Below, in pieces: positions 53,320 through 62,939 of a stretch of 64,000 nt of DNA (within the stretch, counting starts at the first letter, position 1; every line of letters begins with the position of its first letter). The stretch is taken from NCBI GenBank assembly GCA_023399215.1, contig JAEWQJ010000058.1, positions 1 through 64,000 on the forward strand. The letters run 5' to 3'. The translations under genes and the position numbers were made by a program. The notes below the pieces were generated by a model that saw nothing but the letters and a program-made list of their open reading frames with translations, made no database searches and was not told the origin of the DNA. Source of the DNA: Methanobacteriota archaeon (GTDB taxonomy: Archaea; Halobacteriota; Methanosarcinia; Methanosarcinales; Methanosarcinaceae).

Positions 53320-54528
53320 TTAATTTGATAATGATACTTCTGTATCTTTTTCTTTTATATATTTGTCACCTGAATTCTCAAAAATATTCTTCATTAAATA
53401 CGTTGTCAGAGCAACAAGCAACCCAAAGGAACCTGATAACCTAAAAACCGTGCTAAGGTCAAAATGCAACAGGACTATACCAAGCACTATGGGAGAAAGA
53501 CTCGTACCAACGAACTTCATGGTGTTGTGAATAGATAGAACTCCACCTTTTGCTTCTGAAGGAGCGACATGGATCATCTGTGTATCAATTGTTGTTTGAG
53601 CAAGCCCATATCCTGCTCCGAATAGCAATAGTAAGGGAAAAACTGCAACAATTGAATGTGCAAATGACATGGACAATAACGCCAGCCCTGAAAATACAAA
53701 ACCAGCAGCAATAACTACTGTCTTTGAATACTTACTGGCCAGACTCTTTACGCGAGATGTAGTAAAAATGATAGCTATTCCTTGGAAAGCCAACAGAATT
53801 CCTGCTTCTTTTGCAGTATATCCAAGTACGTTTTCAAGCATAAGTGGCACGTAGATAAGCACTGAATAGAGTAAAAAGAAAAGCATAAAGCCCTGGAATA
53901 CTGTATATACTATTCTTAATTCCTTGAGTGCTTTAAACCCGTTAATTAGACCCTTGTGGTCATCATTGTTCCCCTGAACCCTTGTCTCTGGAAAGGAGGT
54001 AAGCACAACAAGAGCAAATGGTAGAGATAGTGCATAGAAAAGAAATGGATAGTTCCAGTCTATACTTGCCAGTCCTCCACCTATAAGAGGAGCAGACACC
54101 GAGCCAATGGCAAGAGCGATACCTACCATACTCATAGCATGAAAACTTTCCTGACTTTTGTACACATCTGCTATGATCAACATGGTCAAAGGCAACAGGG
54201 ATGCTGCACCGATGCCCTGTATGAATCTCAAAACAAGAAGTAATTTTAGATCAGATATAAAATAACTTACAAGTCCTGGTAGACCATAAATCACAAGACA
54301 GGGAACAAGTATTTTTTTGCGGTTTACACGGTCAATGAAATGTCCAATAACCAGTGTGAAAATAGCTGTTGAGAAAGTGAACGCTGAAATTAATAGTCCT
54401 ATTTCATGGGATGTTGTCTTCAGAGGTTCCACCATATCTGGCAAGGCTGGTGCTAAAAGAGCTCCTCCTGCCATTGCAAAATATGAAGTAATACAAAGCA
54501 TTAGAAGATGACTATTTTTAAATTGCAT
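53320..54528 (-). CDS. Major facilitator superfamily exporter (DHA1-like)
   Basis: 402 residues with about 12 membrane helices. The loop motif GHFIDRVNRKKIL between helices 2 and 3, LRFIQGIGAASLLPLTMLIIAD (motif B, with Arg in helix 4) and GGGLASIDWNYPFLF mark a proton-driven drug/metabolite antiporter of the DHA1 group. Substrate unknown. The remains of a MarR regulator lie directly upstream in the same direction, the usual arrangement for a drug-responsive pump. Confidence 0.87.
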   Translation of the reverse strand: MQFKNSHLLMLCITSYFAMAGGALLAPALPDMVEPLKTTSHEIGLLISAFTFSTAIFTLVIGHFIDRVNRKKILVPCLVIYGLPGLVSYFISDLKLLLVLRFIQGIGAASLLPLTMLIIADVYKSQESFHAMSMVGIALAIGSVSAPLIGGGLASIDWNYPFLFYALSLPFALVVLTSFPETRVQGNNDDHKGLINGFKALKELRIVYTVFQGFMLFFLLYSVLIYVPLMLENVLGYTAKEAGILLAFQGIAIIFTTSRVKSLASKYSKTVVIAAGFVFSGLALLSMSFAHSIVAVFPLLLLFGAGYGLAQTTIDTQMIHVAPSEAKGGVLSIHNTMKFVGTSLSPIVLGIVLLHFDLSTVFRLSGSFGLLVALTTYLMKNIFENSGDKYIKEKDTEVSLSN

Positions 54529-54676
54529 GATTTTGTCTCGTTATTTCAAGATTATTTGGGATAGATTCTCACAGATTAATTCCAACTGAATTCGTGACCT
54601 CTTTTCTTTGATTGTCATCAAAACGGGGAAAAATGGCCTTCAACTTAGAGCTATTTTTTCATTTTGGGTTCGTGCT

Positions 54677-54949
54677 TTATCCCTTTCTCGATAAGAAAAA
54701 TCCTGCATGATCGTCTGTCTTTCCGATCTCTATGTCGGATAAAACATAACCCTCATTAACAAATTTTTTATAGCCTTTGAAGTAGTCCTTTATCAATTTT
54801 AGATAGTCAGAGAGATTACCACGATTGACTCCATCGTCAAGATACAGCCTCATAAGAAAAGGAAACTATCCACTTCCAATACCATATGACTCAATTTTTT
54901 CCAACAAAAATTGGTTCATATCTGCAGAAAAAAGAGATGACCTTACCAA
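54677..54949 (-). pseudogene. Decayed MarR-family regulator with an in-frame TAG
   Basis: Read from TTG 54949 on the minus strand: VRSSLFSADMNQFLLEKIES, YGIGSG, TAG, FPFLMRLYLDDGVN, NLSDYLKLIK, then KKFVNEGYVLSDIE and FFLSRKG. Active MarR relatives read YGIGSGQFPFLM and a winged helix with DKxxxxRxIKKL...ExGY...LTxKG. The TAG (54866-54868) replaces the Gln (CAG to TAG). The recognition helix (DYFKGY) and the D-x-R wing have drifted, so this is a pseudogene even if the amber codon is read. Confidence 0.7.
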
Positions 54950-55676
54950 TAAATTTTCATCGTGAATATATTTACCATGTGGATTCTCACTGGATTCAAT
55001 TACATAAATTTTATTAACTGCTGCATTAATTAAAAATAGTTAGACTTGTAACTATATTCATTACTTATTCAAATAATTAATTTTATATATAGTTTTTGAT
55101 CCTAACTTCCGGTTTTTTAGGCGCATATATGCTTTTACCGTATTTCTATGAGGTTAGATGATTGCGATTTAGAGATTTTACCTTGCATATGATGTGCTTA
55201 AACTTAAGCACATGTATCGATATCAGGCGACATTTATGTGCTTAAAAATGGGGAACTAAGGTTTGATACAATTAATTATTATCAAAACTTTAATTATTAT
55301 TAAGGAATGAAAGTACTCTGCCTGCCTATTTTGACTATTGACTTCCTTATTACCCTGAGCATTAAGATCGTCTTGATTTTGTTTATTCAAAACCGTCACT
55401 AAATTAATCAGTTAATTGCCATCGAAGGCTTAAATATGATTAGGAGTAAAAACTGAAAAATGCACATGGGAAACTATTTTGGGTTCTATTTTTATGCAAA
55501 CTTAATTGTTCTGTAGCAATTAAGTATTGAAGAACTGAAAACGCAGATCGACCTAGTGAACTATCAACTAGAACGGGAGGATAACCAGATAAGCCAGCTT
55601 AATGAAGTTACAGAGCCGATCTCAAAAGTCATTTTACTCTTAATCGTTGGGAATTCTCAGAATTGTTTTCATGATC
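54950..55676. other. Non-coding region with relics
   Basis: No intact gene. 55495-55620 matches the end of the repeats flanking the Mrr-like gene, and can be read as a coiled-coil fragment (LKTQIDLVNYQLEREDNQIS). GTGCTTAAA motifs recur at 55190-55250. Confidence 0.45.
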
Positions 55677-55943
55677 ATGAGCTTGATTGATTATTCAAAA
55701 TACAAGGCCCAAGAAGCAAATTTCAAGTTTTGGGATGAAGTCACACAAAAACAAACCGTTCATGTATATAACTTAATTCAAGAAAATAGTAAGTTGTATA
55801 TGAAGCTCCTGCCAGAACTCATCGAGAATAACCCTTGGTGGAAATTTTGGAAAATAAGTGAAATTTTGCGCATTAATTTGATAGGATTTTCATGGAAAAA
55901 ACAGCTTTACATTTCCTTAGCCTCATCACTCATTTTCCAGTAA
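55677..55943 (+). CDS. Small hypothetical protein, possibly a gene remnant
   Basis: 88 residues from ATG 55677 (YSKYKAQEANFKFWDEVTQK, LPELIENNPWWKFWKISEIL). No family, no ribosome-binding site. The DNA for DEVTQKQTVHVYN matches a fragment at 46325-46355, so this may be the least decayed member of a degenerating family. Confidence 0.35.
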   Translation: MSLIDYSKYKAQEANFKFWDEVTQKQTVHVYNLIQENSKLYMKLLPELIENNPWWKFWKISEILRINLIGFSWKKQLYISLASSLIFQ

Positions 55944-56006
55944 AGCATCTGCATTTCCCCTTTCCATTCAATAAATATATAAGACTCCTCAAAGTATCTT
56001 TTATCC

Positions 56007-57341
56007 ATGACCCTTGAGCCCGTGCATATGCATAAAATCTCGGAGCTTGCAAAAAAGATTGACTGCTCGTTTGAGTCTGAGGAGGTTAAAACAGCTTCAG
56101 ATATCTATTCTCTGCTTGAGGAACTGAGTCTCGATGGGAAGGTCATTCTTAAAGCTATAGACAGGCTCTTTCGAGGTATTGTAAGGACTCAACTGATGGC
56201 GCAGGGCGAGGACCCGTATCCTCTTACTTATGCCTGCGATAGCGGAAGTACCAACCCAAGGACTTATGACAGCGGGCTTTTTGTGGATTTCTGTCACTGT
56301 GGGCTGGCTTCAACGCCTACTAATCTTGATATCCAGAGATTCCGAACAATCGTATGCGCCGCTTATTCTTCTTCACAAAGAGTATCCATGCAGGCTAGTG
56401 CAAGCTGGGAAACCTTCGATGAAGGGTTTGGAAGGGCAAAACTGGTTACAATCGCGCCTGACGAGTTAAAACGAAAAGCTTCTGACATGGTGCACAGTTT
56501 TGCCATGTACCTGGCAGAATCCGAACATATTCTTTTCATGAAAGACAGGATAAAGCCTGAAAACTTTTTCATAATGGACGGGCCGATTTATCCAAAACAG
56601 CTAATGTACTGGATGGTGCTGGACGACGAGGACGTGAGAGTCCGGCAGAACAACGATGCCCGAAAAATCCTCCAGAATTACATTGATATAATGGACCATT
56701 TCCTGAAAAATCGGCAGCCTGTGATTGGATTTGTGAAAAATCCAATTGACATGCAGATTATAGACAGCGTCCGGAAAAAAGGGAACGCTTTCGACCTTCC
56801 CTGGATGCTGGATTCGCAGTTTTTCAAGAATCTGCTCTCCCTGGAAAAAGTTGATAATGCCTCAGGACACGAGGGACGAAATTCGAAAAACAACGGGAAG
56901 AACGGCAAAAATAATGGTTCAAGAAATGATTATATTACTTACACCAACTGGTTTTTGCAGCCCAACAGGTTTTACGAAAAATTGCTTAACGGGACTTCAC
57001 CCCTTGCAGCCGCAGACCCTCTCCAGCAGGAGCTCAGGCACGATTTCCCGCCTGAAGATTATGCTCTTTGTTTTTTCATGCTTTATGTGCCCTACAAAAA
57101 TGTGGTCTTCAAGGTCGAAGCTCCATATGGGCTTGTTAAAGACGATTTTCTCCGCATGCAAATGACCAAAAAAGTGCTCTTTGACCTTTCTTTATATGGT
57201 TTTCCTCTTACCCTCACAAAAGCAGACCATCTGGCAAAAATCAGGAAAGTAGAGAGGGAAGAGATTGATAAATTCTTTGAAAATATGAATCCCGATACTA
57301 CTTACAATGACACCCGGTGGAATAAGATTAATGAAATATGA
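56007..57341 (+). CDS. nurA: NurA-domain 5'-3' nuclease
   Basis: 444 residues. YACDSGSTNPRTYDSG near residue 75 and FIMDGPI near 190 supply the acidic residues of the NurA/RNase H-like nuclease. NurA resects double-strand DNA ends together with the HerA translocase, whose gene overlaps its 3' end. Residues ~290-310 are an Asn/Gly/Lys-rich insertion (NSKNNGKNGKNNGS). Start at 56007; an ATG seven codons later is possible. Confidence 0.85.
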   Translation: MTLEPVHMHKISELAKKIDCSFESEEVKTASDIYSLLEELSLDGKVILKAIDRLFRGIVRTQLMAQGEDPYPLTYACDSGSTNPRTYDSGLFVDFCHCGLASTPTNLDIQRFRTIVCAAYSSSQRVSMQASASWETFDEGFGRAKLVTIAPDELKRKASDMVHSFAMYLAESEHILFMKDRIKPENFFIMDGPIYPKQLMYWMVLDDEDVRVRQNNDARKILQNYIDIMDHFLKNRQPVIGFVKNPIDMQIIDSVRKKGNAFDLPWMLDSQFFKNLLSLEKVDNASGHEGRNSKNNGKNGKNNGSRNDYITYTNWFLQPNRFYEKLLNGTSPLAAADPLQQELRHDFPPEDYALCFFMLYVPYKNVVFKVEAPYGLVKDDFLRMQMTKKVLFDLSLYGFPLTLTKADHLAKIRKVEREEIDKFFENMNPDTTYNDTRWNKINEI

Positions 57342-59694
57342 AAATGTCGACATTTTTACTTTTAACTCTAATAAACCAAAAAAGGAGCCAGCTCCTGCCA
57401 ATTCAGGAATGGAAGAAAATGCAGGTTCAAAGGAAAGCCCTGATGAGATAAGAACGAAAAGTCCTGATGAGCCAAGAAAAGAAAGTCTTGCTGAGCTAAG
57501 AAAGGAAAGTCTTGCTGATCCAAGAAAGGAAAATCCTGATGAGATAAGTCCTGAAAACAGGAATATGAGCAAGACAGCAAATTCCTTCGAAGATGCTCCC
57601 AATCTGGTCACCTCTAATCAGGTTACCTCTATACTCACACCCGATACTGAGGAAATACTGCAAGCTTCATCATCTGATAATCTAAGTAAAGATTGTCAGA
57701 ATGATCTATCAGATCATATTTTAAAAACCGAATCCAATATTGAATCCGGCGTTGAACCCGGTATTGAACCCGGCACTGAATCCGACATTAAATCAGGTAC
57801 TGAATCCAATATTGAATCCGACATATTTTCAGGCCCTGACGAAGCAATTTTTAAATCTTCCTCTCTACCCAAAACTGCTCCTGTGTCTAAGAATGCTTCT
57901 CTGTCTATTTCAGATCTATCTCTTGAATCCGAAGTTCTTGGGAGTTCCGGAAAGGAAGATTTCCCATTTGAAGGCTTTGCCGGATGTGATGATAATGTAC
58001 TGAAAGCCTCTCCAGTTTCAGAAGCTTTCGGGATTGTCACTACAGGCATAGAACCCCTTGAATTAACTCCTTCAGGAGCTGTAATCACCGGTTACATTAC
58101 ATCAGCTCGACGGGATGAGATAAGGCTGGGAACATACGTTGTTGTGCCTTACGAAAACGGAGAAAAACTCTTTGCCAGGGTGGGAAAACTCCAGTACAGG
58201 CAGGAGTTTGTGGTAGATGACGCAACTGAAGTTCATTCAAGGCGCATGCTCAGTGCCCGTGGAAACCCTGTAAATGAAGACGATTACAAGTTTCTTGCCT
58301 GTCTTGATCCGCTCTGTATTCTTTACCGAAAAGCCGAAGGCAAACTCACTCGGCGGATGGCAGACCGGATTCCTCACCCTAACACTCCTATTCTGCCTGT
58401 TACTGACAGGTTTGAAGTCCAGACAGGGCTTAACATTCCCGAAAATGGGATATTTCTCGGCCACCTGAGTGTAGGAGGCGAGCTTTTAAGAACCAATTCC
58501 GAGCCCGAAACGGTTGCATATTACCTGAGAAACGACTATTCCATGGGCGACCCCCTTATTTTCAGGCATATGCTTATTTGCGGGAGCACAGGGACAGGAA
58601 AAACTTTCCTTTCAAAAAATATCCTCCGCCAGTTCATGAATGAAAGCAACAGGTACAGGCTGCGGGGTTCTCCTAGCAAAGCACGGAAAAATCCCTGCCT
58701 GGTAATTATGGACCCTCAGGATGAGTATTCCCAGTTTTTTGAGGACAACGAAAACCTCACTGAAGACAATAAATTCCGGTTCGAATCCGAAAATGTAACT
58801 TATGGCCGGGTACTCTCTACAAAGGCTTTCGTGGCAAAAGTCGATGGGCAAAGATACCCTGGGGATAAATCCAGAGCCGAGCAGATTGAATTTACAATTC
58901 CTTTTTCACTTGTAGAACACAATTCCTGGCTTATTGCAGCAGCCGGAATGTCAGAACTCCAGTATATCGGGCTTGAAGTGCTTCTTGGAGATTTCTTCAA
59001 GTCAAGTGTACCCCATACTTACCAGAATTTCATCAACCATATTGAAAATGAAGGTACCCGTTCCTACTATGTTGACAGCGGAAAGCTGCACGAGTCCTCA
59101 TACGATGGAATTGTAAGAAGAGTAAGAAGTCACTTTTTCTCGAAGGTTTTTGATAGAGATGCGACTTCAATTACTGACCTTGTGGATAAAATCTTCAAAC
59201 CAGGGCAGATTTCGGTTTTCCCGACCGAATATATAAGTGCTCCGAGAATTCGCGACCTCATAGTACTCACAATCATGAGCCTGATAGTGGACAACAAATT
59301 AAGTACGACTGGAAAGGAAGCTATTAAAGAAACTCCAATAATTCTTGCACTGGATGAAGCCCATCGATATCTCTCAAATGCAAATGGAGAACATTCTCGC
59401 CTTATTATTTCACGTTTTGCAGATGCAGCTCGTCAGGGCCGAAAAGAAGGACTGGGACTTTTCTTGATCACCCAGGACCCTCAGGATATCGATGATACGG
59501 TTTTCAAGCAGATTAATACGAAACTGATCCTTAACCTCAATAATGACGCAGCTATTACATCTTTGAAAGTTCCGAAAGAATACGAACGGAGAATTCCCTA
59601 TCTTAAGAAAGGACAGATGATAGTTCATTCCCCGGATAACAGTGATATCGTAGAGATAATCGGGCTTTCAAATTGTGTAGTCCGGCATCGGTGA
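57331..59694 (+). CDS. herA: HerA-type hexameric DNA translocase
   Basis: 787 residues from ATG 57331 (GGTGG 10 nt upstream). Residues ~1-245 are acidic, disordered and repetitive. A HAS-barrel (ITSARRDEIRLGTYVVVPYE) precedes the ATPase: Walker A GSTGTGKT, VIMDPQDEYSQF, Walker B ILALDEAHRYLS, and RFADAARQGRKEGLGLFLITQDP with the arginine and sensor residues. HerA drives DNA through the NurA nuclease during end resection. It overlaps nurA by 11 nt. The long N-terminal extension is unusual; most HerA proteins are ~500-600 residues. Confidence 0.9.
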   Translation: MKYENVDIFTFNSNKPKKEPAPANSGMEENAGSKESPDEIRTKSPDEPRKESLAELRKESLADPRKENPDEISPENRNMSKTANSFEDAPNLVTSNQVTSILTPDTEEILQASSSDNLSKDCQNDLSDHILKTESNIESGVEPGIEPGTESDIKSGTESNIESDIFSGPDEAIFKSSSLPKTAPVSKNASLSISDLSLESEVLGSSGKEDFPFEGFAGCDDNVLKASPVSEAFGIVTTGIEPLELTPSGAVITGYITSARRDEIRLGTYVVVPYENGEKLFARVGKLQYRQEFVVDDATEVHSRRMLSARGNPVNEDDYKFLACLDPLCILYRKAEGKLTRRMADRIPHPNTPILPVTDRFEVQTGLNIPENGIFLGHLSVGGELLRTNSEPETVAYYLRNDYSMGDPLIFRHMLICGSTGTGKTFLSKNILRQFMNESNRYRLRGSPSKARKNPCLVIMDPQDEYSQFFEDNENLTEDNKFRFESENVTYGRVLSTKAFVAKVDGQRYPGDKSRAEQIEFTIPFSLVEHNSWLIAAAGMSELQYIGLEVLLGDFFKSSVPHTYQNFINHIENEGTRSYYVDSGKLHESSYDGIVRRVRSHFFSKVFDRDATSITDLVDKIFKPGQISVFPTEYISAPRIRDLIVLTIMSLIVDNKLSTTGKEAIKETPIILALDEAHRYLSNANGEHSRLIISRFADAARQGRKEGLGLFLITQDPQDIDDTVFKQINTKLILNLNNDAAITSLKVPKEYERRIPYLKKGQMIVHSPDNSDIVEIIGLSNCVVRHR
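57438..57545 (+). repeat. 24-bp coding repeats in the HerA N-terminus
   Basis: Four to five 24-bp units encode SPDEPRKE/SLAELRKE-type octapeptides. A second tract at 57726-57830 has eight 12-bp units (ESNI, ESGV, EPGI, EPGT...). Confidence 0.85.
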
Positions 59695-59902
59695 TCGTTA
59701 TCAGGTTTGATGATCAACAAGTTTACTGAGGAAATTTTATCGGATTTGATGACCATCAACAAATTTACTGAGAAAGTTCTTCGGCTGTGCAGGACACAGG
59801 GTTCAGACATGATAATAATCGACAGCACGAAAATTTGAAACATTCTAAACTGAATGTGAATTAGGTTGCAAAAGTGAGTTATTGAAAAAAAGTGTAATAA
59901 TC

Positions 59903-60153
59903 TGTTTTATCCCAAAATTATTTCTCTTTTTTAATTTCTTATATCACAATGATCTATCGTATACGGATGACCACCATTTCACTTCAACTTTGAATCTGTT
60001 TCATTTTACAGAATCATTCTACATTACCAAAATGGAGCTTAAATTTACTCAACATTTAATCTTTTGCGTCGCCCACTGCATTATGCGTATTGAACTTCCG
60101 AATGGTTTTGAATCTGTAGAATCATTTCAGGATACAACACGGAAATTGTCGAG
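59903..60153. repeat. Dispersed ~255-bp non-coding repeat, copy 2
   Basis: Counterpart of 23157-23414, same orientation, about three-quarters identical by eye. It lies in the 540-bp gap between herA and hdrD (which are convergent). The rest of the gap has a direct repeat of GATTTGATGA-CAACAA(G/A)TTTACTGA at 59704-59770. Confidence 0.75.
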
Positions 60154-60232
60154 GAAGAGGTCTTCCTGTTTGATAAAAAAGAGAAAGAAAAAAGAAAAAA
60201 GAAAGCTGGAAATCCAGCCTTCATCTTCACGC

Positions 60233-61462
60233 TTATGAGGTGCTAAGGTCAAGAGCCTCTGCAACCAGCTCGATGATGTCTTCTACAACAATATCAGATT
60301 TGAGGGCATCACGGCCATCCGAGAGGTTCCTCTTACAGAAGGGGCACGCACTCGAGAGGATATCTGCATTGGTTTCAAGAGCGTCCTTAACTCTGGCTTC
60401 TCCCATTGCCACAGCAAGGTCAGGCATTCCTGCTTTTACACCACCGCCAGCTCCACAGCAGCGCTGGTATTCTTTTGACCTTTCCATTTCAACAAACTTG
60501 ACGCCCGGAATATGGGAAAGCACAAACCTGGGAGCATTAAATACGCCAACGTGGCGGCCAAGGTGACATGGGTCGTGGTAGGTAATCGTCTTGTTGATAG
60601 GCTTCTCCCATTTGATTTTGTCATCTTTTATCAGGTCTGCAAGGAACTGAGTAATGTGAACAACCTCAAAAGGCAATTCTTTGCCAAGAAGCCTGGGCCA
60701 GTCGATCTTTGCAGCACGGAAACAGCCTGCACATGCAAACAGAACCTTTTTAGCACCTTTTTTCTGGAGGGCCTCAACATTGTGTCTTGCAAGTTCACGG
60801 GCCACGTCATTGACATGTACCTGGCCTGTCCTGACAAGGGCTGAGCCGCAACACCATTCTTCTTCACCAAGCATGGTAAACTTAATGCCCAGCTTGTTGA
60901 GCACACGTGATGTTGCAAAGGCCAAAGCGAGCTGATTGTACCCTGCAGTACAGCCAGTGAAATAGACAATTTCTGCTTTGTCTTCGATTTTAACGTCTGG
61001 GGGAACCCAGGCAAGTCTGTCTTTCTGGTCCTTCATGTAAGGGTTATGGTACTGGCCAGTAAGTTTTGGGAACGCATTCTGCTTTCCATAAGGACCTATA
61101 CCTTTCTTTACAAGATTTGTCCTTATAGCTTCCCAGAGTTCCACAGTGTTAATACCTGCTTCACAAACTGTTGCACAGACACCGCATGTGGTACAGCCAT
61201 GAACGTCATCTTTAAATTCTTCAAGCTCTGACTGAGGAACTTCCTGTGGACCAAAGAGTTTTGCTTTAATTCCATAGGATTTGTTCATGTACTGCCTCCA
61301 GCGCAGGATCTTGTCTCTTGGAGCTAATCCTGGTTTTCCACCGGAAGCGGAATAAGTCGGACACCATTTTACACACTCACCACAGCGAACACAGGCATCA
61401 AGTTCCATGAGCTGGACTGCGGTAAGATTCTTCGTATCGATTGAAGGGTTACGTTTTGCCAT
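60233..61462 (-). CDS. hdrD: Heterodisulfide reductase subunit HdrD
   Basis: 409 residues. Two [4Fe-4S] motifs CVRCGECVKWC and CTTCGVCATVC are near the N-terminus. Two CCG domains (CCGSALVRTG, CCGAGGGVKAG, plus CPFCKRNL) hold the noncubane cluster that reduces CoM-S-S-CoB. With HdrE it is the terminal enzyme of the membrane electron chain from methanophenazine. ATG 61462 with AGGAGGCG upstream, 4 nt after the hdrE stop; an upstream in-frame start would overlap hdrE and is rejected. Confidence 0.96.
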   Translation of the reverse strand: MAKRNPSIDTKNLTAVQLMELDACVRCGECVKWCPTYSASGGKPGLAPRDKILRWRQYMNKSYGIKAKLFGPQEVPQSELEEFKDDVHGCTTCGVCATVCEAGINTVELWEAIRTNLVKKGIGPYGKQNAFPKLTGQYHNPYMKDQKDRLAWVPPDVKIEDKAEIVYFTGCTAGYNQLALAFATSRVLNKLGIKFTMLGEEEWCCGSALVRTGQVHVNDVARELARHNVEALQKKGAKKVLFACAGCFRAAKIDWPRLLGKELPFEVVHITQFLADLIKDDKIKWEKPINKTITYHDPCHLGRHVGVFNAPRFVLSHIPGVKFVEMERSKEYQRCCGAGGGVKAGMPDLAVAMGEARVKDALETNADILSSACPFCKRNLSDGRDALKSDIVVEDIIELVAEALDLSTS

Positions 61463-61466
61463 CTTT

Positions 61467-62246
61467 TTATTCGCCTCCTTTGTTTGCAAGAAGTGCAAGC
61501 GGTATGGCGATTACATGAATATATTTACTGTATGGTATAAATGCGATACAGAAGAGCAGGGAAAATATGGAATGGAAGAGTGCGGCCGGTGGTGCTACTG
61601 AGGGATCAAGCCCAAAGCTCCAGATTAAACCTGTTCGAATTCCATCGGCGATGAAACCGGAAATAGTAACTATGAAAACTACTCCGATTAAGACCCAATC
61701 ATACATAATTGAAGCTTCCCTGACTTCAGAGACAAACAGTCTTCTTACTAGTGCTATAAGGACTCCGATAAGCAGAATATACCCGAAGATATAGTTCGGA
61801 ATGGAGAGCCACCCTCTAAACACTTCAGTGGTGAACGGGAGTTCAATTCCGATCTTTTCGGCAATTTCAACTGAAAACATGAGTCCGGATAGGGCAAAGA
61901 GGGTCATCCAACCCCCAAAAATACATAAATGCATGACCCATCGGAAAGGACTTCTCTTGAGAATTCTCCTCTGGAATATGATATCAAGTACAAGAATCTC
62001 CAGAATAGATTCCCCATGATGATGAGATTCTGCTGTTACCTGCTTCCACCAAGTTTTCAAGAATGTGATTGCACTTCCTTTTTTTCCTTCTTGAGGCTCA
62101 AGAGCATAACCTGTGACTCCTGTCCCCCATTTTTGGAAGGCGGCAATTAGACCATATAAGAAAATCACAAAGGCTAATATAGCCAGTATCATTACCTGGA
62201 CAAACGTCATCCTTAGTGCATCCGAGAGCCCAGAAAAATAAAGCAT
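61467..62246 (-). CDS. hdrE: Heterodisulfide reductase subunit HdrE (cytochrome b)
   Basis: 259 residues from ATG 62246. Five membrane segments (VMILAILAFVIFLYGLIAAF, WVMHLCIFGGWMTLFALSGL, YIFGYILLIGVLIALV, WVLIGVVFIVTISGFIADG, LFHSIFSLLFCIAFIPYS) with histidines (MHL, FHS, KYIHV) to bind heme b. It takes electrons from dihydromethanophenazine and passes them to HdrD. The AGGAGG at 62264-62269 is 17 nt from the ATG; an in-frame ATC (62255-62253) or ATT just before it would fit the spacing better, so translation may begin at SEMLYF. Confidence 0.94.
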   Translation of the reverse strand: MLYFSGLSDALRMTFVQVMILAILAFVIFLYGLIAAFQKWGTGVTGYALEPQEGKKGSAITFLKTWWKQVTAESHHHGESILEILVLDIIFQRRILKRSPFRWVMHLCIFGGWMTLFALSGLMFSVEIAEKIGIELPFTTEVFRGWLSIPNYIFGYILLIGVLIALVRRLFVSEVREASIMYDWVLIGVVFIVTISGFIADGIRTGLIWSFGLDPSVAPPAALFHSIFSLLFCIAFIPYSKYIHVIAIPLALLANKGGE

Positions 62247-62258
62247 TTCACTGATAAT

Positions 62259-62641
62259 TTATTCCTCCTATGTATGGACCAAAAACTGGGAATTAATACT
62301 GCTTTTACAATTGTCATGTTACAGAACATCAATGATAGTAAAGACAGAATGATAGCCGTAGCAACTGTCTACATAAGGTTTGTATAGTCTGTTAGTGTTT
62401 GTATCTATTATATTTAAACATTATCTTTATTAATTAACAGATTAAAAAGCCCACTGAATCACAAAAATGAGTTGAGTGAAAGTAATCAAACGGGAAAGAA
62501 AAAAGTGAAAGTATAAAAAATAATATTTAAATTATAAAATAAAAAGTATACAAAAAGATTGTAGAATTCCTTTGGACGGTAAAGTAAGAAACTAAGCGAT
62601 AAAAAAGTAAAAAGTAAAAATTCAGGAAAAGATTTTCAAAC
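62259..62641. other. Upstream region of hdrE
   Basis: About 380 bp without a gene. A minus-strand TATA-like AATATAAT near 62408-62416 with a ~150-nt leader to hdrE is consistent with a long 5' untranslated region. Confidence 0.45.
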
Positions 62642-62887
62642 AACCCTTTTGAAAAAACTGCTTGCCCGCAACCCTTTTGAAAAAAGGCTTGACCGAAAAC
62701 CCCGAAAAACGTTTGAGTTTGAAAATCTTATATCCAAACCCTATCGGCGTGATCAACCGGCGCAACGGTTGCAGCACAACCCTTTTAAAAAAAGGCTTGA
62801 CCGAAAATCCGAGAAATGTTTGAGTTTGAGAATATTGTTCCCAAACCCCGTTCGGCGTGATCACAAGCCTTTTCAAAAAAGTGCTTA
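62642..62887. repeat. Two 108-bp direct repeats with partial third units
   Basis: Units start at 62670 and 62778: AACCCTTTT(G/A)AAAAAAGGCTT, GACCGAAAA, GTTTGAGTTTGA, and (C/T)CGGCGTGATCA. Partial units flank them at 62642 and 62866. CCTTTTGAAAAAAGG is itself a hairpin. It is not coding. Confidence 0.85.
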
Positions 62888-62939
62888 TCGAGAAATATTG
62901 GTTTAGGTAAAAAGCACCTATGAAAATTAAGAAGGCTTT

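Noticed and set aside
62642..62887. Possible CRISPR or tRNA-like cluster
   Set aside because: Two long direct units, no spacer pattern, no cloverleaf.
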